From: Polynucleobacter sp. IMCC 30228
GTDB lineage: Bacteria > Pseudomonadota > Gammaproteobacteria > Burkholderiales > Burkholderiaceae
Reading direction: 5' to 3'
Length of the DNA: 64,000 bases
Assembly: GCF_021395205.1 (NCBI RefSeq)
Contig: NZ_JAJVCS010000002.1
Coordinates: 124,001 to 188,000 of the forward strand
The translations under genes were made by a program, and so were the position numbers. The notes below the pieces were generated by a model, which was given only the letters and a program-made list of their open reading frames with translations, was not told the DNA's origin and made no database searches. Shown one piece after another: positions 1-9,832 of this stretch (positions within the stretch are counted from its first letter, which is position 1; each line of letters opens with the position of its first letter).

Positions 1-978
1 AGCTCTAAAAAACATCTAAATTTAGATGAATTTGAAAGTACTTATAAAATTCTGCACTATTCTAGAGCAGAGATAATTGCAGATAAAGAGAATTTTTTAA
101 AGCAGATAAGTGAATTAGTTGGAACAAGTAGATTTGCAATTATTGATATGGGTGGATACTTTTCGCATGTATACAGCGAATTGCTAGAACGATTTAATAA
201 TAAATTAATTGGACTAGTGGAGGACACCGAAAACGGGCATCAAAAGTATGAGAATGCTATTGCAAAAAACTCAATATATCAAAGAAAATTCCCAATAATT
301 TCAGTTGCTAGGAGCACATTAAAAGATCCTGAAGATGCATTAGTTGGCAACGCTATTGTATTTTCAGCAGAAGCAATTCTTCGATCTGTCGGGATAATTT
401 TAACTGGAAAAAAGATTCTTGTAATTGGCTTTGGAAAAATAGGCCGTTCAATCTCTAGCGCATTACTGAGCAGGGGAATCAGAGTAGATATTTATGATAC
501 CAATCCTATTCGCTTAGCGTCATCTCTTTCGCTTGGTTTTCATAGTGCAAGTAGAGAAGATCTCATAAAATGCGCAGATATTTTATTTTGTGCAACTGGT
601 AACGGCTCCATTGGAATTAAAGATTTTAGAAATTTTAAAAATGGACTTTTTATTTTTTCTGCAACATCTTCAGATGACGAATGGCAGGCATGCTTAAAAA
701 AAGAGTTTAAAGAAAATGGAAAGAAAAGCAATAAGTTAATTGATTGCCTAACTTATAACAAAAAGAAAATTTATATATGTAATGAGGGCGATTCAGTTAA
801 CTTTGTGCATGGTGGTGTTGTTGGTAGTTTTATAAATTTAGTGCAGGGGGAGATGCTATATGCAATCAGCAGACTTGAGCACACTCCGCCTAGTCATATT
901 TATGAAATACCAGATGCATCAAAAAAATTTATTGCTGCCCAATGGCTTAAAAGTCACGGGATTTCTGCATTCAATTGA
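1..978 (+). CDS. S-adenosylhomocysteine hydrolase-like NAD-binding protein (5' end outside window)
   Basis: The frame is open from base 1, so the gene begins before the window; about 325 codons are visible. Near residues 143-148 lies a Rossmann dinucleotide loop, GFGKIG, inside a block that resembles the NAD domain of adenosylhomocysteinase. The acidic stretch GLVEDTENG, just upstream, resembles the EETTTG region of that family, and the C-terminal VNFVHGG segment resembles its VNL region. The catalytic SKFDN stretch is not conserved: the aligned stretch reads DPEDALVG, so the catalytic Lys and Asn seem to be lost. It is therefore probably a related oxidoreductase or lyase rather than a true SAH hydrolase. 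Base composition is much more AT-rich than in genes after 2390. The next gene starts one base after its stop, which suggests translational coupling. Substrate unknown. Confidence 0.7.
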   Translation, partial: SSKKHLNLDEFESTYKILHYSRAEIIADKENFLKQISELVGTSRFAIIDMGGYFSHVYSELLERFNNKLIGLVEDTENGHQKYENAIAKNSIYQRKFPIISVARSTLKDPEDALVGNAIVFSAEAILRSVGIILTGKKILVIGFGKIGRSISSALLSRGIRVDIYDTNPIRLASSLSLGFHSASREDLIKCADILFCATGNGSIGIKDFRNFKNGLFIFSATSSDDEWQACLKKEFKENGKKSNKLIDCLTYNKKKIYICNEGDSVNFVHGGVVGSFINLVQGEMLYAISRLEHTPPSHIYEIPDASKKFIAAQWLKSHGISAFN

Positions 979-979
979 T

Positions 980-1900
980 ATGTATGAGCTTTCTTCACTT
1001 TTATTGATGGCGACATTTTCTACTATATGTAGATCAGCTTTGAATATCATTGATAGAAAGCAGTTTTTTTTAAATAAAGAAGATATTTGGAAAAAATCAT
1101 TATGGAACAACATAGTTCCAATGTTACTAATTTTTCCATTTCTTTTTATGTCAGATAATTTTAAAAAATTATCTGAAATTACTTTTTCGTATGAGGTACT
1201 TTTTTTTTCATGTACGATTCAAATTGTTGCCTACTTTTTTTCTTATGCTTTAAAGAATTATCGCGTATCTGAAGTCGCTATTATTTCTAAATATGCTGAT
1301 ATAACTGTACCTATTTGCTTGTATTTTATAGGATCTTATCTCCGGTTTGAATGCTTTTTATTAGCGTTATATTTTTTATTTTTTTGGATTTCTATCGGAT
1401 GCCTTTTTAAAAATATTAATTTAAATATTTTTAGTCTAATTTCCTTTTGCTTGGTTATATCCTTAACTATTCAGGCAATTTCTGGATACTTCATGTATGT
1501 TGAAAATGATAAGAACCCAAGTATTAACGAAATTGCAATTTTTTCAATAGCAACACTTCTTTGGAGGCTATTATTTTCATTGATAGTCAATTTCTATGTA
1601 TCTGAAAATTTATTCAAAATAGTTTTAAATAAATCGCAAAATATCGACCTACTAACGCTATTGCGGGCTGTTTTGACTATTGCCACTCAATTTTCCTTAC
1701 TTTTTGTAATGGCTAGCCCTAATTTTTTAATTGCTTGGCCGATTTTAAATTCTACTTGCTTGATTTCTCCAATATTTGCTTATTTATTTTTAAATGAACG
1801 CATAAGAAAAAGTGAAATATTTCTAATATTTATCTCTTTTTTCATCACTACTTTTTCTATGATAATTTTTTCTAGCAAGGAGTATGGCTGTGTTAAATGA
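980..1900 (+). CDS. EamA/DMT-like multispanning transporter
   Basis: This encodes about 306 very hydrophobic residues with roughly ten predicted membrane segments. It ends with an EamA-like signature (FLNERIRKSE followed by a last hydrophobic helix), as in drug/metabolite transporters. I chose the ATG at 980, one base after the upstream stop. An in-frame start at 860 would add a polar extension lying wholly inside the previous gene. It shares the low GC of its neighbours and overlaps the Nudix gene by about 17 bases, so the three genes look co-translated. The likely role is export or import of a small metabolite handled by the flanking enzymes. The family call rests on topology and the C-terminal motif; the substrate is unknown. 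Confidence 0.6.
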   Translation: MYELSSLLLMATFSTICRSALNIIDRKQFFLNKEDIWKKSLWNNIVPMLLIFPFLFMSDNFKKLSEITFSYEVLFFSCTIQIVAYFFSYALKNYRVSEVAIISKYADITVPICLYFIGSYLRFECFLLALYFLFFWISIGCLFKNINLNIFSLISFCLVISLTIQAISGYFMYVENDKNPSINEIAIFSIATLLWRLLFSLIVNFYVSENLFKIVLNKSQNIDLLTLLRAVLTIATQFSLLFVMASPNFLIAWPILNSTCLISPIFAYLFLNERIRKSEIFLIFISFFITTFSMIIFSSKEYGCVK

Positions 1901-2381
1901 GCAATGGGTTAATAATTTATTATTAAAGCTTGCCCTCGATGCAAGGGCGCTAGCAATATTAAAAAATCCTGATCCTTTTTCAAGATCTACATTATTAGGT
2001 CATGTCACTTCAAGTGGATTAGTAATTCATAACAATAAGGCATTGCTAGTATTTCATCCTTATCTATCTCAATGGCTTCAGCCCGGCGGTCATATTGATA
2101 AAGGAGAAAGTCCAGTTGACGCAGCAATTAGGGAAGTATATGAGGAAACTGGACTACTTTGTTCGCTGGCTACAAGTAATATAGATTTAGTAGATATTGA
2201 TATTCATCAAATTCCAGAAAATCTTAAGAAAAATGAATGTCAACATTGGCATATAGATTTATGTTTTTTATTAATACCTGAAAAAAAATTGACTCCACCA
2301 GATCCGTTGGATTTTGAATGGTTTGATTTTAATCTGATAACTAATGCTCGAATTTTGCGAGCAATTAAATTAACTACTTAA
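1884..2381 (+). CDS. Nudix hydrolase
   Basis: This 165-residue protein has a complete Nudix box near residues 69-91: G, five residues, E, seven residues, REVYEETGL, fitting GX5EX7REUXEEXGU. The family hydrolyses nucleoside diphosphates linked to another moiety, with Mg2+ or Mn2+ bound by the box glutamates. The LQPGGH motif precedes the box and an HWHIDLCF strand follows it. The ATG at 1884 overlaps the transporter gene. AAGGAG at 1878-1883 sits very close to that ATG, so the in-frame GTG at 1890, seven bases downstream of it, is an alternative start. Its AT-rich composition matches the two upstream genes. Its stop lies 8 bases from the convergent glnD stop. Substrate unknown. Confidence 0.85.
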   Translation: MAVLNEQWVNNLLLKLALDARALAILKNPDPFSRSTLLGHVTSSGLVIHNNKALLVFHPYLSQWLQPGGHIDKGESPVDAAIREVYEETGLLCSLATSNIDLVDIDIHQIPENLKKNECQHWHIDLCFLLIPEKKLTPPDPLDFEWFDFNLITNARILRAIKLTT

Positions 2382-2389
2382 AAGCACTA

Positions 2390-4990
2390 TTAACTTCCCA
2401 GTACTTCCAGTAATTCAGTTTCTAATTGAATTTGTAAGCGCGGATTTTTACTGAGTTCACTAGCATTTAAAAGTAAGACGTCTTCAACTCGCTCGCCTAG
2501 CGTATTGATACGCGCAGTATGCAGTGAAACGTGGTGTTTAGCCAATACTCTTGATATAGCATAGAGCAAGCCTGCGCGGTCGCTGGCGGTGAATGAGAGA
2601 GCATAGTATTGACCTCGTTCATCGGGCTGCATATGGACCCTGGGTTGAATGGGGAAGCTGCGTGACTGACGCGATAAACGACCCATCGCTGGCGTAGGTA
2701 GAGGAGTGGCTTTTTGTAAGGCTTCGGTAAGAGCGTATTCGACTAATTGAATTTGATTGCGGTAACTATGAGGCTCATCATCGAGTTCACTACTAGCAAC
2801 TTCAAAGGTATCTAAAGCATAACCATGACGCGTAGTATGAATGCGCGCATCTAAAATTGAAAAACCGTTACGTTCAAAGTAGCCACAAATGCGCGAGAAA
2901 AGGTCTGCTTGGTCAGGCATATAAACAGCAACTTGTAAACCTTCTCCTGCCGGTGATAGCCGTGCAAGCACAATCGGTTTGGTAGTTTCAACTTGATCCA
3001 TTAAATGGCGCGATAGCCAAGCAATATCACCTGCCTCTTGGCGCAAGAAAAAAGCCACATCGAGTTTTTGCCAGAAGTCTTCATACGCTGAGTCTTGAAA
3101 GCCATGTAAACGCAAGTTACGTCGCGCCTCTTCTTGATGCTGAGCTAATTCCGATGAGGCATCAGGCTTTGCACCACCTAAAACCCTTAGGGTAGCGCGA
3201 TATAAATCTTCCAGTAACTTGGCTTTCCAGCCATTCCAAACTTTAGGGCTAGTGCCACGTACATCGGCAACAGTTAGTAAGTAAAGCGCTGTGAGATGAC
3301 GTTCATCGCCAATTTTTTTTGCAAAAGCCATAATCACATTTGGGTTGCTAATGTCTTGTTTTTGCGCAACCTGACTCATATTTAAGTGCTCAGCTACTAG
3401 CCAAACTAATAATTCGGTATCTTTTTTATCAAGCCCATGGTCTTTGGCGAATTCACGGACATCGCGTTTACCTAGTATTGAATGATCGCCCCCACGCCCT
3501 TTAGCGATATCGTGAAATAAAGCCGCAATAACTAGTAGCCAAGGCTTTTCAAAGTGCGCAATTAAACGACTACATAAAGGGAACTCGTGAGCATGTTCGA
3601 CCAACATAAAGCGGCGCACATTTCTAAGGACCATCAAAATATGTTGATCGACCGTGTAGACGTGGAATAAATCATGTTGCATTTGCCCGACGATGCGCCG
3701 AAAGGGAGGTAGGTAGCGACCCAGTACACTGGTTTGATTCATGAGCCTAAAGGCATTACTGACACCATCGGCTTGCTTTAAAATTTCCATAAAGAGTTGG
3801 CGATTTATTGGGGCCTTACGCCATTGACTATTCATTTTTTTACGCGCGTTATACAGTGCACGCAAAATCGTAGCTGATAAGCCATTGACTGCTGGGGTTT
3901 GGGTTAATACTAAGAAGGTCCGCAAAATTTGCTCAGGGTGTTTTTGATATAAATTGGGATCTTGAATATCTAAGAGGCCTTGGCGCTCAATAAAATCACT
4001 GTTCTCTGCACCCGCAATAGGATGAATGGTGCGTGATTCTTGGGGAAATAATAAAGCTTCAATATTTTGTAACAAAATAGTATTGAGTTGGGTAACCGCC
4101 TTGGCTACCCAGTAGTAGCGCCGCATGATGGCTTCACTGGCTTGACGGGCTGAGCTTTCTTCAATACCCATGGACTTCGCTAAACCCGCTTGCAAGTCAA
4201 ACGCTAAAACATCTTGATGGCGTTTAGCAAGTAAATGTAAATTAGCGCGAAGCGTTGCTAGAAAGCGCTTATTGCGTTTTAATTCAGTAAGCTCGCGCTC
4301 GGTAATGAGATTTTTTTGGAACAAATCATTAAAGCTATTGCCCAGTTGAGCGGCCTTACTTACCCAGAGGATTACTTGTAAGTCGCGGAGCCCGCCGGGA
4401 CTTTCTTTGCAATTGGGCTCAAGCGCATAGGGCGTACCCTGATACTTTTGGTGACGTTGGGTTTGCTCGAGCAATTTAGCTTGGAAGAAGGCCTTGGGAT
4501 CAAGTGTCGCAGTAAATGCGGTTGCAAATGATTGAAATAGATACCGCGAACCGCAGATGAGCCGAGCCTCTAACAGTGAAGTACGCACGGTTATATCTTG
4601 TTCCGCTTCACTTAAGCATTCTGCTAATGTGCGCACTGCCGAGCCAATTTCTAGTCCCGAGTCCCAGCATTGCGTAATAAAACGTGCCACCTTTTCACTC
4701 TCAGCTTTTGTATCCAGCTTCGATTCGTTGGGTAGTAATACTAAAATATCAATATCAGAATAGGGAAAAAGCTCTGCGCGCCCAAAACCACCGACTGCAA
4801 TCAGCGCCAAATGAGCTCCCATAGCGCAGTCTTGCCATAACTGTTTTAAGGCCAGATCATTTAATTCGGTGAGTTTTTTTGTTAGTCGCGCGACATTTTG
4901 ATCTGCTAGAAATAGTTCGTATTCAGCAGCGCATGAGCTACGTAGATGAGCAATGGCCTGATGCGGTGCGAGTGCAGTCACTGAATTCAT
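2390..4990 (-). CDS. glnD: Bifunctional uridylyltransferase/uridylyl-removing enzyme (PII regulation)
   Basis: GlnD senses glutamine, adds UMP to PII proteins under nitrogen limitation and removes it in excess, so controlling glutamine synthetase and NtrBC. The 866 residues fit the family. An N-terminal nucleotidyltransferase motif [19 protein letters not shown] lies near residues 67-85 with both metal-binding aspartates. A central HD phosphohydrolase motif, [12 protein letters not shown], lies near residue 490. Two C-terminal ACT domains contain DQADLFSRI and [10 protein letters not shown]. It lies 31 bases downstream of map on the same strand and is probably co-transcribed with it. No strong Shine-Dalgarno is visible before the ATG at 4990, and an 8-G run (plus-strand reading) sits at 5011-5018 in the spacer. 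Confidence 0.97.
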   Translation of the reverse strand: MNSVTALAPHQAIAHLRSSCAAEYELFLADQNVARLTKKLTELNDLALKQLWQDCAMGAHLALIAVGGFGRAELFPYSDIDILVLLPNESKLDTKAESEKVARFITQCWDSGLEIGSAVRTLAECLSEAEQDITVRTSLLEARLICGSRYLFQSFATAFTATLDPKAFFQAKLLEQTQRHQKYQGTPYALEPNCKESPGGLRDLQVILWVSKAAQLGNSFNDLFQKNLITERELTELKRNKRFLATLRANLHLLAKRHQDVLAFDLQAGLAKSMGIEESSARQASEAIMRRYYWVAKAVTQLNTILLQNIEALLFPQESRTIHPIAGAENSDFIERQGLLDIQDPNLYQKHPEQILRTFLVLTQTPAVNGLSATILRALYNARKKMNSQWRKAPINRQLFMEILKQADGVSNAFRLMNQTSVLGRYLPPFRRIVGQMQHDLFHVYTVDQHILMVLRNVRRFMLVEHAHEFPLCSRLIAHFEKPWLLVIAALFHDIAKGRGGDHSILGKRDVREFAKDHGLDKKDTELLVWLVAEHLNMSQVAQKQDISNPNVIMAFAKKIGDERHLTALYLLTVADVRGTSPKVWNGWKAKLLEDLYRATLRVLGGAKPDASSELAQHQEEARRNLRLHGFQDSAYEDFWQKLDVAFFLRQEAGDIAWLSRHLMDQVETTKPIVLARLSPAGEGLQVAVYMPDQADLFSRICGYFERNGFSILDARIHTTRHGYALDTFEVASSELDDEPHSYRNQIQLVEYALTEALQKATPLPTPAMGRLSRQSRSFPIQPRVHMQPDERGQYYALSFTASDRAGLLYAISRVLAKHHVSLHTARINTLGERVEDVLLLNASELSKNPRLQIQLETELLEVLGS

Positions 4991-5021
4991 GGTCGCAGAA
5001 GGACTAATTTGGGGGGGGTAC

Positions 5022-5858
5022 TTAGGCCGTAATTAGTTGAGGTCGAAATACTAAGCCCTTAACGCAATTTGGCGGCGGGTTACTGCCTGCCGACCAAGTT
5101 AAAACTTCCACACCTTGTGATGTAACAAGCAAGGTGTGTTCCCATTGTGCTGATAGGCTGCGGTCTTTGGTTTTTACTGTCCATTGATCGGGCATGGTAC
5201 GAATTTCGCGGCGCCCAGCATTAATCATGGGCTCTATCGTAAAGGTCATTCCTGCTTGCAATTGTTCTCCCGTATTGGGCCGACCATAATGCAAAATTTG
5301 CGGGTCTTGATGAAAGACTTTGCCAATACCATGACCACAGTATTCCCGAACGACCGAATAACCCGCTTGTTCAGCATGCGTTTGAATTACATGACCAATA
5401 TCGCCTAAATAAGCCCCGGGCTTTACTTGGGCAATTCCCAGCCACATACATTCAAAGGTAATTTGCGTTAAGCGCTCGGCTAACACTGAAACTTCACCCA
5501 CCATAAACATGCGGCTGGTATCGCCATAGTAGCCATCTGGGGTAATCACGGTGATATCGAGATTGACCACGTCACCGCCCTTTAATACCTTATCTCCTGG
5601 AATACCGTGGCAGATGACATCATTGACCGAGGTACAGATCGCTGCTGGAAAAGGGGGGTAGCCGGGGGGCTGATAATTTAATGGGGCTGGAATAGTATTT
5701 TGAACATCACGCATAAAGGTGTGGCAAATTTGATCGAGTTCGCCAGTACTAACGCCCGGACGAATCGCTGGGGCCACGTGGTCGAGTACTTCGCTGGCGA
5801 GTCGACCCGCCTCACGCATGCCTTGGAGGTCTTTTTCAAGGGTAAAAACACTATTCAT
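5022..5858 (-). CDS. map: Type I methionine aminopeptidase
   Basis: The cytosolic metallopeptidase removes the initiator methionine from nascent proteins. All five metal ligands are recognisable: two aspartates in [19 protein letters not shown], the histidine in [14 protein letters not shown], the glutamate in FTIEPMIN, and the glutamate in QWEHTLLV. At 278 residues it is slightly longer than the approximately 264-residue E. coli enzyme, with a short C-terminal tail after the catalytic core. It is divergent from rpsB, an arrangement common in proteobacteria, and the 172-base gap holds promoters for both directions. It heads the map-glnD transcription unit. Confidence 0.97.
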   Translation of the reverse strand: MNSVFTLEKDLQGMREAGRLASEVLDHVAPAIRPGVSTGELDQICHTFMRDVQNTIPAPLNYQPPGYPPFPAAICTSVNDVICHGIPGDKVLKGGDVVNLDITVITPDGYYGDTSRMFMVGEVSVLAERLTQITFECMWLGIAQVKPGAYLGDIGHVIQTHAEQAGYSVVREYCGHGIGKVFHQDPQILHYGRPNTGEQLQAGMTFTIEPMINAGRREIRTMPDQWTVKTKDRSLSAQWEHTLLVTSQGVEVLTWSAGSNPPPNCVKGLVFRPQLITA

Positions 5859-5922
5859 GCCTTGATTATCAACGACTTGAGGTTTTTTGGCTCTTTTGCG
5901 CCTAGATGATTGATATATAAGC

Positions 5923-5928
5923 TATAAT
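5923..5928 (+). promoter_or_regulatory. Candidate -10 box of the rpsB promoter
   Basis: A perfect TATAAT lies in the map-rpsB gap, about 103 bases before the rpsB ATG. No good -35 box exists at 16-18 bases; TTGCGC at 5896-5901 is 21 bases away. The call rests on the -10 match and its position only. Confidence 0.4.
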
Positions 5929-5956
5929 TTGCCCATCGAAGCAATTCGAAATAGCA

Positions 5957-6004
5957 GGCTAAGCCTTCCAGGGTAGCGTTTTTTAGCGCAGTCAGGACTT
6001 AGCC
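5957..6004 (+). promoter_or_regulatory. rpsB leader stem, possible S2 autoregulatory element
   Basis: GGCTAAG at 5957-5963 and CTTAGCC at 5998-6004 are perfect complements enclosing about 34 bases, with a smaller GCG/CGC stem around a T-rich loop inside. The structure lies in the 5' untranslated region of rpsB, ahead of the AGGAG Shine-Dalgarno at 6020-6024. In gammaproteobacteria S2 represses rpsB-tsf through the leader; extending that to this sequence is inference. Confidence 0.4.
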
Positions 6005-6030
6005 TTAGACCAAACCCTTAGGAGAATGTT

Positions 6031-6780
6031 ATGTCAGTAACCATGCGTGAAATGCTAGAAGCCGGTTGCCACTTTGGCCACCAAACGCGCTTTTGGTCCC
6101 CCAAGATGGCCCCTTATATTTTTGGCCATCGCAATAAAATCCACATTATTAATTTGGAAAAGACTTTGCCCATGTTTCAGGATGCCCTGAAATTTGCAAA
6201 GCAAATTGCTGCAAATCGTGGCACGATTTTATTTGTTGGTACGAAGCGTCAATCACGCGAAGTGATTGCAGAAGAAGCTGCACGTGCTGGCATGCCTTAT
6301 ATCGATAGCCGCTGGTTAGGCGGCACCTTAACTAATTTTAAGACTGTCAAAGGCTCTTTGAAGCGCTTAAAAGACATGGCTGTTGCTAAAGAAGCGGGTG
6401 ATTGGGATAAGCTCTCAAAGAAAGAAGCATTAACCAACGATCGTGATCTCGACAAATTACAAAAAGCCCTAGGCGGAATTCAAGATCTGAATGGCGTACC
6501 CGATGCAATTTTTGTGGTTGACGTTGGGTATCACAAGATAGCTATTACCGAAGCGAAAAAACTTGGCATTCCCGTTATCGCCGTAGTTGACACCAACCAT
6601 TCCCCTGAAGGTATTGATTACATCATTCCTGGTAATGATGATTCTAGCAAGGCAGTACTTCTTTACGTACGCGGCATTGCCGATGCGATTCTAGAAGGCA
6701 AAGCGAATTCAGTGCAGGAAGTCTTAGACGCTGTTAAAGAAGGCGAAGAAGAGTTTGTTGAAGAAGGGAAGGTAGAGTAA
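6031..6780 (+). CDS. rpsB: 30S ribosomal protein S2
   Basis: This is the small-subunit protein S2, needed for S1 association and assembly of the 30S back. The N-terminus has the family signature [18 protein letters not shown], followed by [18 protein letters not shown] and the second signature near [12 protein letters not shown]. Its 249 residues match the family, and the C-terminus is acidic. AGGAG at 6020-6024 precedes the ATG by six bases. The stop overlaps the tsf start by one base (TAATG), so EF-Ts translation is coupled. A leader hairpin at 5957-6004 may mediate feedback control. Confidence 0.98.
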   Translation: MSVTMREMLEAGCHFGHQTRFWSPKMAPYIFGHRNKIHIINLEKTLPMFQDALKFAKQIAANRGTILFVGTKRQSREVIAEEAARAGMPYIDSRWLGGTLTNFKTVKGSLKRLKDMAVAKEAGDWDKLSKKEALTNDRDLDKLQKALGGIQDLNGVPDAIFVVDVGYHKIAITEAKKLGIPVIAVVDTNHSPEGIDYIIPGNDDSSKAVLLYVRGIADAILEGKANSVQEVLDAVKEGEEEFVEEGKVE

Positions 6781-7661
6781 TGACGGCTATTACTGCTGCA
6801 ATGGTTGGCGAATTACGTGCCAAAACCGATGCTCCAATGATGGAGTGCAAAAAAGCATTAACTGAAGCACTTGGCGATATGGCGAAAGCAGAAGAAATTC
6901 TGCGGGTGAAATTAGGTAGCAAAGCCAGCAAAGCTGCTTCACGTGTGACTGCTGAAGGCGTCGTTGCGAGTTACATCGATGGTGGCTCTGGCGCTTTAAT
7001 TGAAGTGAACTGCGAAACCGATTTCGTTTCAAAAAACGATGATTTTCTAGCCTTTAGTAATGCTTGTGCACAGTTGGTTGCTAAGCAGAATCCGGCTGAT
7101 ACCACTGCTTTATTAGCCTTAGCAATGGATGGCAAAACGGTCGATGCTGTGCGTAGTGAATTAATTGGACGCATTGGTGAAAATATGACGCCGCGTCGTT
7201 TTCAACGTTTTGCGAGTACCGGTAAATTAGTATCTTATCTACATGGCACTCGCATTGGCGTTATGGTGGAATTTGAAGGCGATGAAACAGCCGCTAAAGA
7301 TGTTGCGATGCACATTGCAGCAATGAAGCCGGTCGCCTTATCTGCAGCTGATGTTCCTGCAGCCAACATTGCTGCCGAACGGAATATTGCGCAGCAGAAA
7401 GCGGCCGAGTCGGGCAAACCTCCTGACATCGTGGCAAAAATGGTTGAGGGTACGGTGCAAAAGTATCTTAAGGAAGTTTCTTTGCTTGATCAAACCTTTG
7501 TTAAAAACGATAAGCAAACGGTTGAGCAAATGCTCAAGGCCATGAATACTACGATTAAGTCATTTACTTTGTATGTCGTGGGTGAGGGCATCGAGAAGCG
7601 CCAAGACGATTTTGCCGCGGAAGTTGCTGCGCAAGTAGCTGCTGCAAAGGTAAGCGCTTAA
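6780..7661 (+). CDS. tsf: Elongation factor Ts
   Basis: EF-Ts is the nucleotide exchange factor that regenerates EF-Tu-GTP. Its 293 residues carry the N-terminal UBA-like signature with [15 protein letters not shown] and the core motif [16 protein letters not shown] near residues 78-93 that contacts EF-Tu. Its ATG overlaps the rpsB stop by one base, the classic rpsB-tsf arrangement. A 29-base gap then leads to pyrH. Confidence 0.98.
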   Translation: MTAITAAMVGELRAKTDAPMMECKKALTEALGDMAKAEEILRVKLGSKASKAASRVTAEGVVASYIDGGSGALIEVNCETDFVSKNDDFLAFSNACAQLVAKQNPADTTALLALAMDGKTVDAVRSELIGRIGENMTPRRFQRFASTGKLVSYLHGTRIGVMVEFEGDETAAKDVAMHIAAMKPVALSAADVPAANIAAERNIAQQKAAESGKPPDIVAKMVEGTVQKYLKEVSLLDQTFVKNDKQTVEQMLKAMNTTIKSFTLYVVGEGIEKRQDDFAAEVAAQVAAAKVSA

Positions 7662-7690
7662 GATTAATCACTTTAATAAGGTCTTTCACT

Positions 7691-8401
7691 ATGCCTGCTT
7701 ATAAGCGTGTCCTCCTCAAACTATCGGGAGAAGCCTTGATGGGGGATGATGCTTTTGGGATCAACCCCATCACGATTGATGCGATGGTGGCAGAAATTGC
7801 TGAAGTAGTTGGAATTGGCATCGAGTTAGCCATTGTCATTGGCGGCGGTAATATTTTCCGCGGCGTCGCGGGAGGTGCTGCCGGCATGGATCGTGCAACT
7901 GCCGATTACATGGGTATGCTAGCCACAATGATGAACTCCCTCGCATTACAAGACGCCTTGCGGCAAAAAGGCGTCGAAGCTCGCGTGCAATCAGCTTTAC
8001 GTATGGATCAAGTAGTTGAGCCTTATATACGGCCGCGTGCTATTCGTGCTATGAGCGAGGGTAAAGTAGTCATTTTTGCCGCTGGTACTGGCAACCCATT
8101 TTTTACCACCGATACTGCAGCTGCTTTGCGTGGTGCTGAAATGGGTGTTGAGGTGATGCTCAAGGCCACTAAAGTGGATGGTATTTATAGTAGTGATCCC
8201 AAACTCGATCCTACCGCGACCTTGTATCAGTCGATTACCTTTGATGAAGCATTAATTAAAAATTTACAAGTGATGGATGCAACGGCGTTTGCTTTATGTC
8301 GTGATCGCAAGCTACCAATTCGGGTATTTTCTATTTTGAAGCCAGGCGCTTTAATGCGTGTGGTGTTAGGTGAGTCGGAAGGTACTTTAGTACACGTTTA
8401 A
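7691..8401 (+). CDS. pyrH: UMP kinase
   Basis: This hexameric bacterial kinase phosphorylates UMP to UDP in pyrimidine nucleotide synthesis. The 236 residues begin with the amino-acid-kinase motif [21 protein letters not shown] follows, then the UMP-binding region [17 protein letters not shown], and later DSDPKLD-like residues as [11 protein letters not shown]. It lies between tsf and frr as in most proteobacteria, with 10-15 base spacing to frr, so it belongs to the same transcription unit. Confidence 0.98.
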   Translation: MPAYKRVLLKLSGEALMGDDAFGINPITIDAMVAEIAEVVGIGIELAIVIGGGNIFRGVAGGAAGMDRATADYMGMLATMMNSLALQDALRQKGVEARVQSALRMDQVVEPYIRPRAIRAMSEGKVVIFAAGTGNPFFTTDTAAALRGAEMGVEVMLKATKVDGIYSSDPKLDPTATLYQSITFDEALIKNLQVMDATAFALCRDRKLPIRVFSILKPGALMRVVLGESEGTLVHV

Positions 8402-8414
8402 AAGGAGTGCTGTG

Positions 8415-8975
8415 ATGTCTGCTGCTGAAATCAAAACGAGTGCCGAGCAAAAAATGCATCGGTCGCTGGAATCATTAAAAAGTAATTTAGCAAAAATTCG
8501 TTCAGGCCGCGCGAATGCTGGCATTCTTGAGCATATTACGGTTGACTATTACGGTAACCCAACGCCCTTAAGTCAAGTGGCTAATTTAGGTCTTGCCGAT
8601 GCGCGGACGATTAATGTGCAGCCTTTCGAAAAAACCATGGTTGCGGTAATTGAAAAGGCCATTCGTGATTCTGATTTAGGTCTAAACCCCGTTTCGCAAG
8701 GTACTGTCATTCGCGTACCAATGCCGCCACTTACCGAGGAACGTCGGCGCGAGCTGACTAAATTAGTGAAGAGTGAAGGCGAAGAAAGCAAAATTGCTAT
8801 TCGTAATTTACGGCGCGATGCTAACGAACATTTAAAGCGACTGAGTAAAGACAAAGTAATCTCAGAAGATGAAGAGCGCCGTGCCCAAGATGAAGTTCAG
8901 AAAATGACCGATCGGGCCGTAACGGATATCGATAAAATTGTTGCTGAAAAAGAAAAAGAGATTATGACGGTCTAG
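8415..8975 (+). CDS. frr: Ribosome recycling factor
   Basis: RRF splits post-termination ribosomes together with EF-G. The protein of about 186 residues is at family length and shows the conserved [14 protein letters not shown], the region VQPFEKTMV and the C-terminal helical motif with [15 protein letters not shown] placed the start at the ATG at 8415, seven bases after AAAGGAG at 8401-8407, rather than the adjacent GTG at 8412. It follows pyrH directly, with uppS about 45 bases downstream. Confidence 0.98.
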   Translation: MSAAEIKTSAEQKMHRSLESLKSNLAKIRSGRANAGILEHITVDYYGNPTPLSQVANLGLADARTINVQPFEKTMVAVIEKAIRDSDLGLNPVSQGTVIRVPMPPLTEERRRELTKLVKSEGEESKIAIRNLRRDANEHLKRLSKDKVISEDEERRAQDEVQKMTDRAVTDIDKIVAEKEKEIMTV

Positions 8976-9020
8976 ACCCGTTTGATCTAAAAAATATGTA
9001 TTTCTACTTATTCACTTTTT

Positions 9021-9806
9021 ATGTCTAAACATAGTAGCTCTACCTTAGTCATTCCCGAGGTAAGTGAAGTACCTCGTCATGTTGCAATCATCATGGATGG
9101 TAATGGACGTTGGGCTGGAAAGCGTTTAATGCCGCGAGTGACAGGGCATTCAGAGGGTCTAGAGTCGGTGCGCAAAGTGGTGGAAGAATGTCGCCGTTCT
9201 GGTGTTGAATACCTGACTATTTTTGCTTTTAGTTCGGAAAATTGGCGCCGCCCACCTGAAGAGGTAGGGTTTTTAATGAAGTTATTTTTAAAATCGTTGC
9301 GCCGTGAGGTCAGTCGCTTAAGTGATAACGATATCCGCTTTAAGTTAATTGGCGATTTAAGCCGCTTTGATACCGCAATTCAAGATATGGTGCGTTTTTC
9401 GGAAGAGAAAACCGCCCATTGCAAAGGTTTAACCTTAACTGTAGCCGCTAACTATGGCGGACGATGGGACATTTTGCAGGCGATGCGCAAATGTTTGTTG
9501 CTTAATCCTACCTTGCAGGCCGATCAAATAACGGAGGAATTACTGCAAGAAAATTTATCGATGGCGTATGCACCAGAGCCCGATTTATTTATCCGTACGG
9601 GCGGTGAACAACGCGTGAGTAATTTTTTATTATGGCAACTAGCATATACAGAGCTGTATTTCACCGATATATTATGGCCCGATTTTGATGCTGCGCAATT
9701 ACAGCAAGCATTTGATTGGTTTAGTCAGCGTGAGCGACGCTTTGGCCGAACTAGTGCACAACTCGCCACCAAAGTCTCTAAAGTTTCTGCTCAGGGCACT
9801 GTTTAA
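9021..9806 (+). CDS. uppS: Undecaprenyl diphosphate synthase
   Basis: This is the cis-prenyltransferase that elongates farnesyl diphosphate to the C55 lipid carrier used for peptidoglycan and O-antigen assembly. Its motifs are [14 protein letters not shown] with the catalytic Asp (about residue 30), [13 protein letters not shown], and the C-terminal [19 protein letters not shown]. At 261 residues it fits the family. There is no clear Shine-Dalgarno before the ATG at 9021. It leads the lipid section of the cluster, followed by cdsA. Confidence 0.97.
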   Translation: MSKHSSSTLVIPEVSEVPRHVAIIMDGNGRWAGKRLMPRVTGHSEGLESVRKVVEECRRSGVEYLTIFAFSSENWRRPPEEVGFLMKLFLKSLRREVSRLSDNDIRFKLIGDLSRFDTAIQDMVRFSEEKTAHCKGLTLTVAANYGGRWDILQAMRKCLLLNPTLQADQITEELLQENLSMAYAPEPDLFIRTGGEQRVSNFLLWQLAYTELYFTDILWPDFDAAQLQQAFDWFSQRERRFGRTSAQLATKVSKVSAQGTV

Positions 9807-9832
9807 GCGCAGTTGCGTCTAAACACTCTGCG

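Noticed and set aside
860..979. N-terminal extension of the DMT transporter starting at 860
   Set aside because: It is polar, lies fully inside the upstream gene in another frame, and the ATG at 980 fits the gene junction better.
5011..5018. Run of eight G (C on the transcribed strand) between map and glnD, as a possible phase-variation tract
   Set aside because: It is intergenic, 20 bases from the glnD ATG and beyond the ribosome-binding spacing; slippage would not alter a frame.
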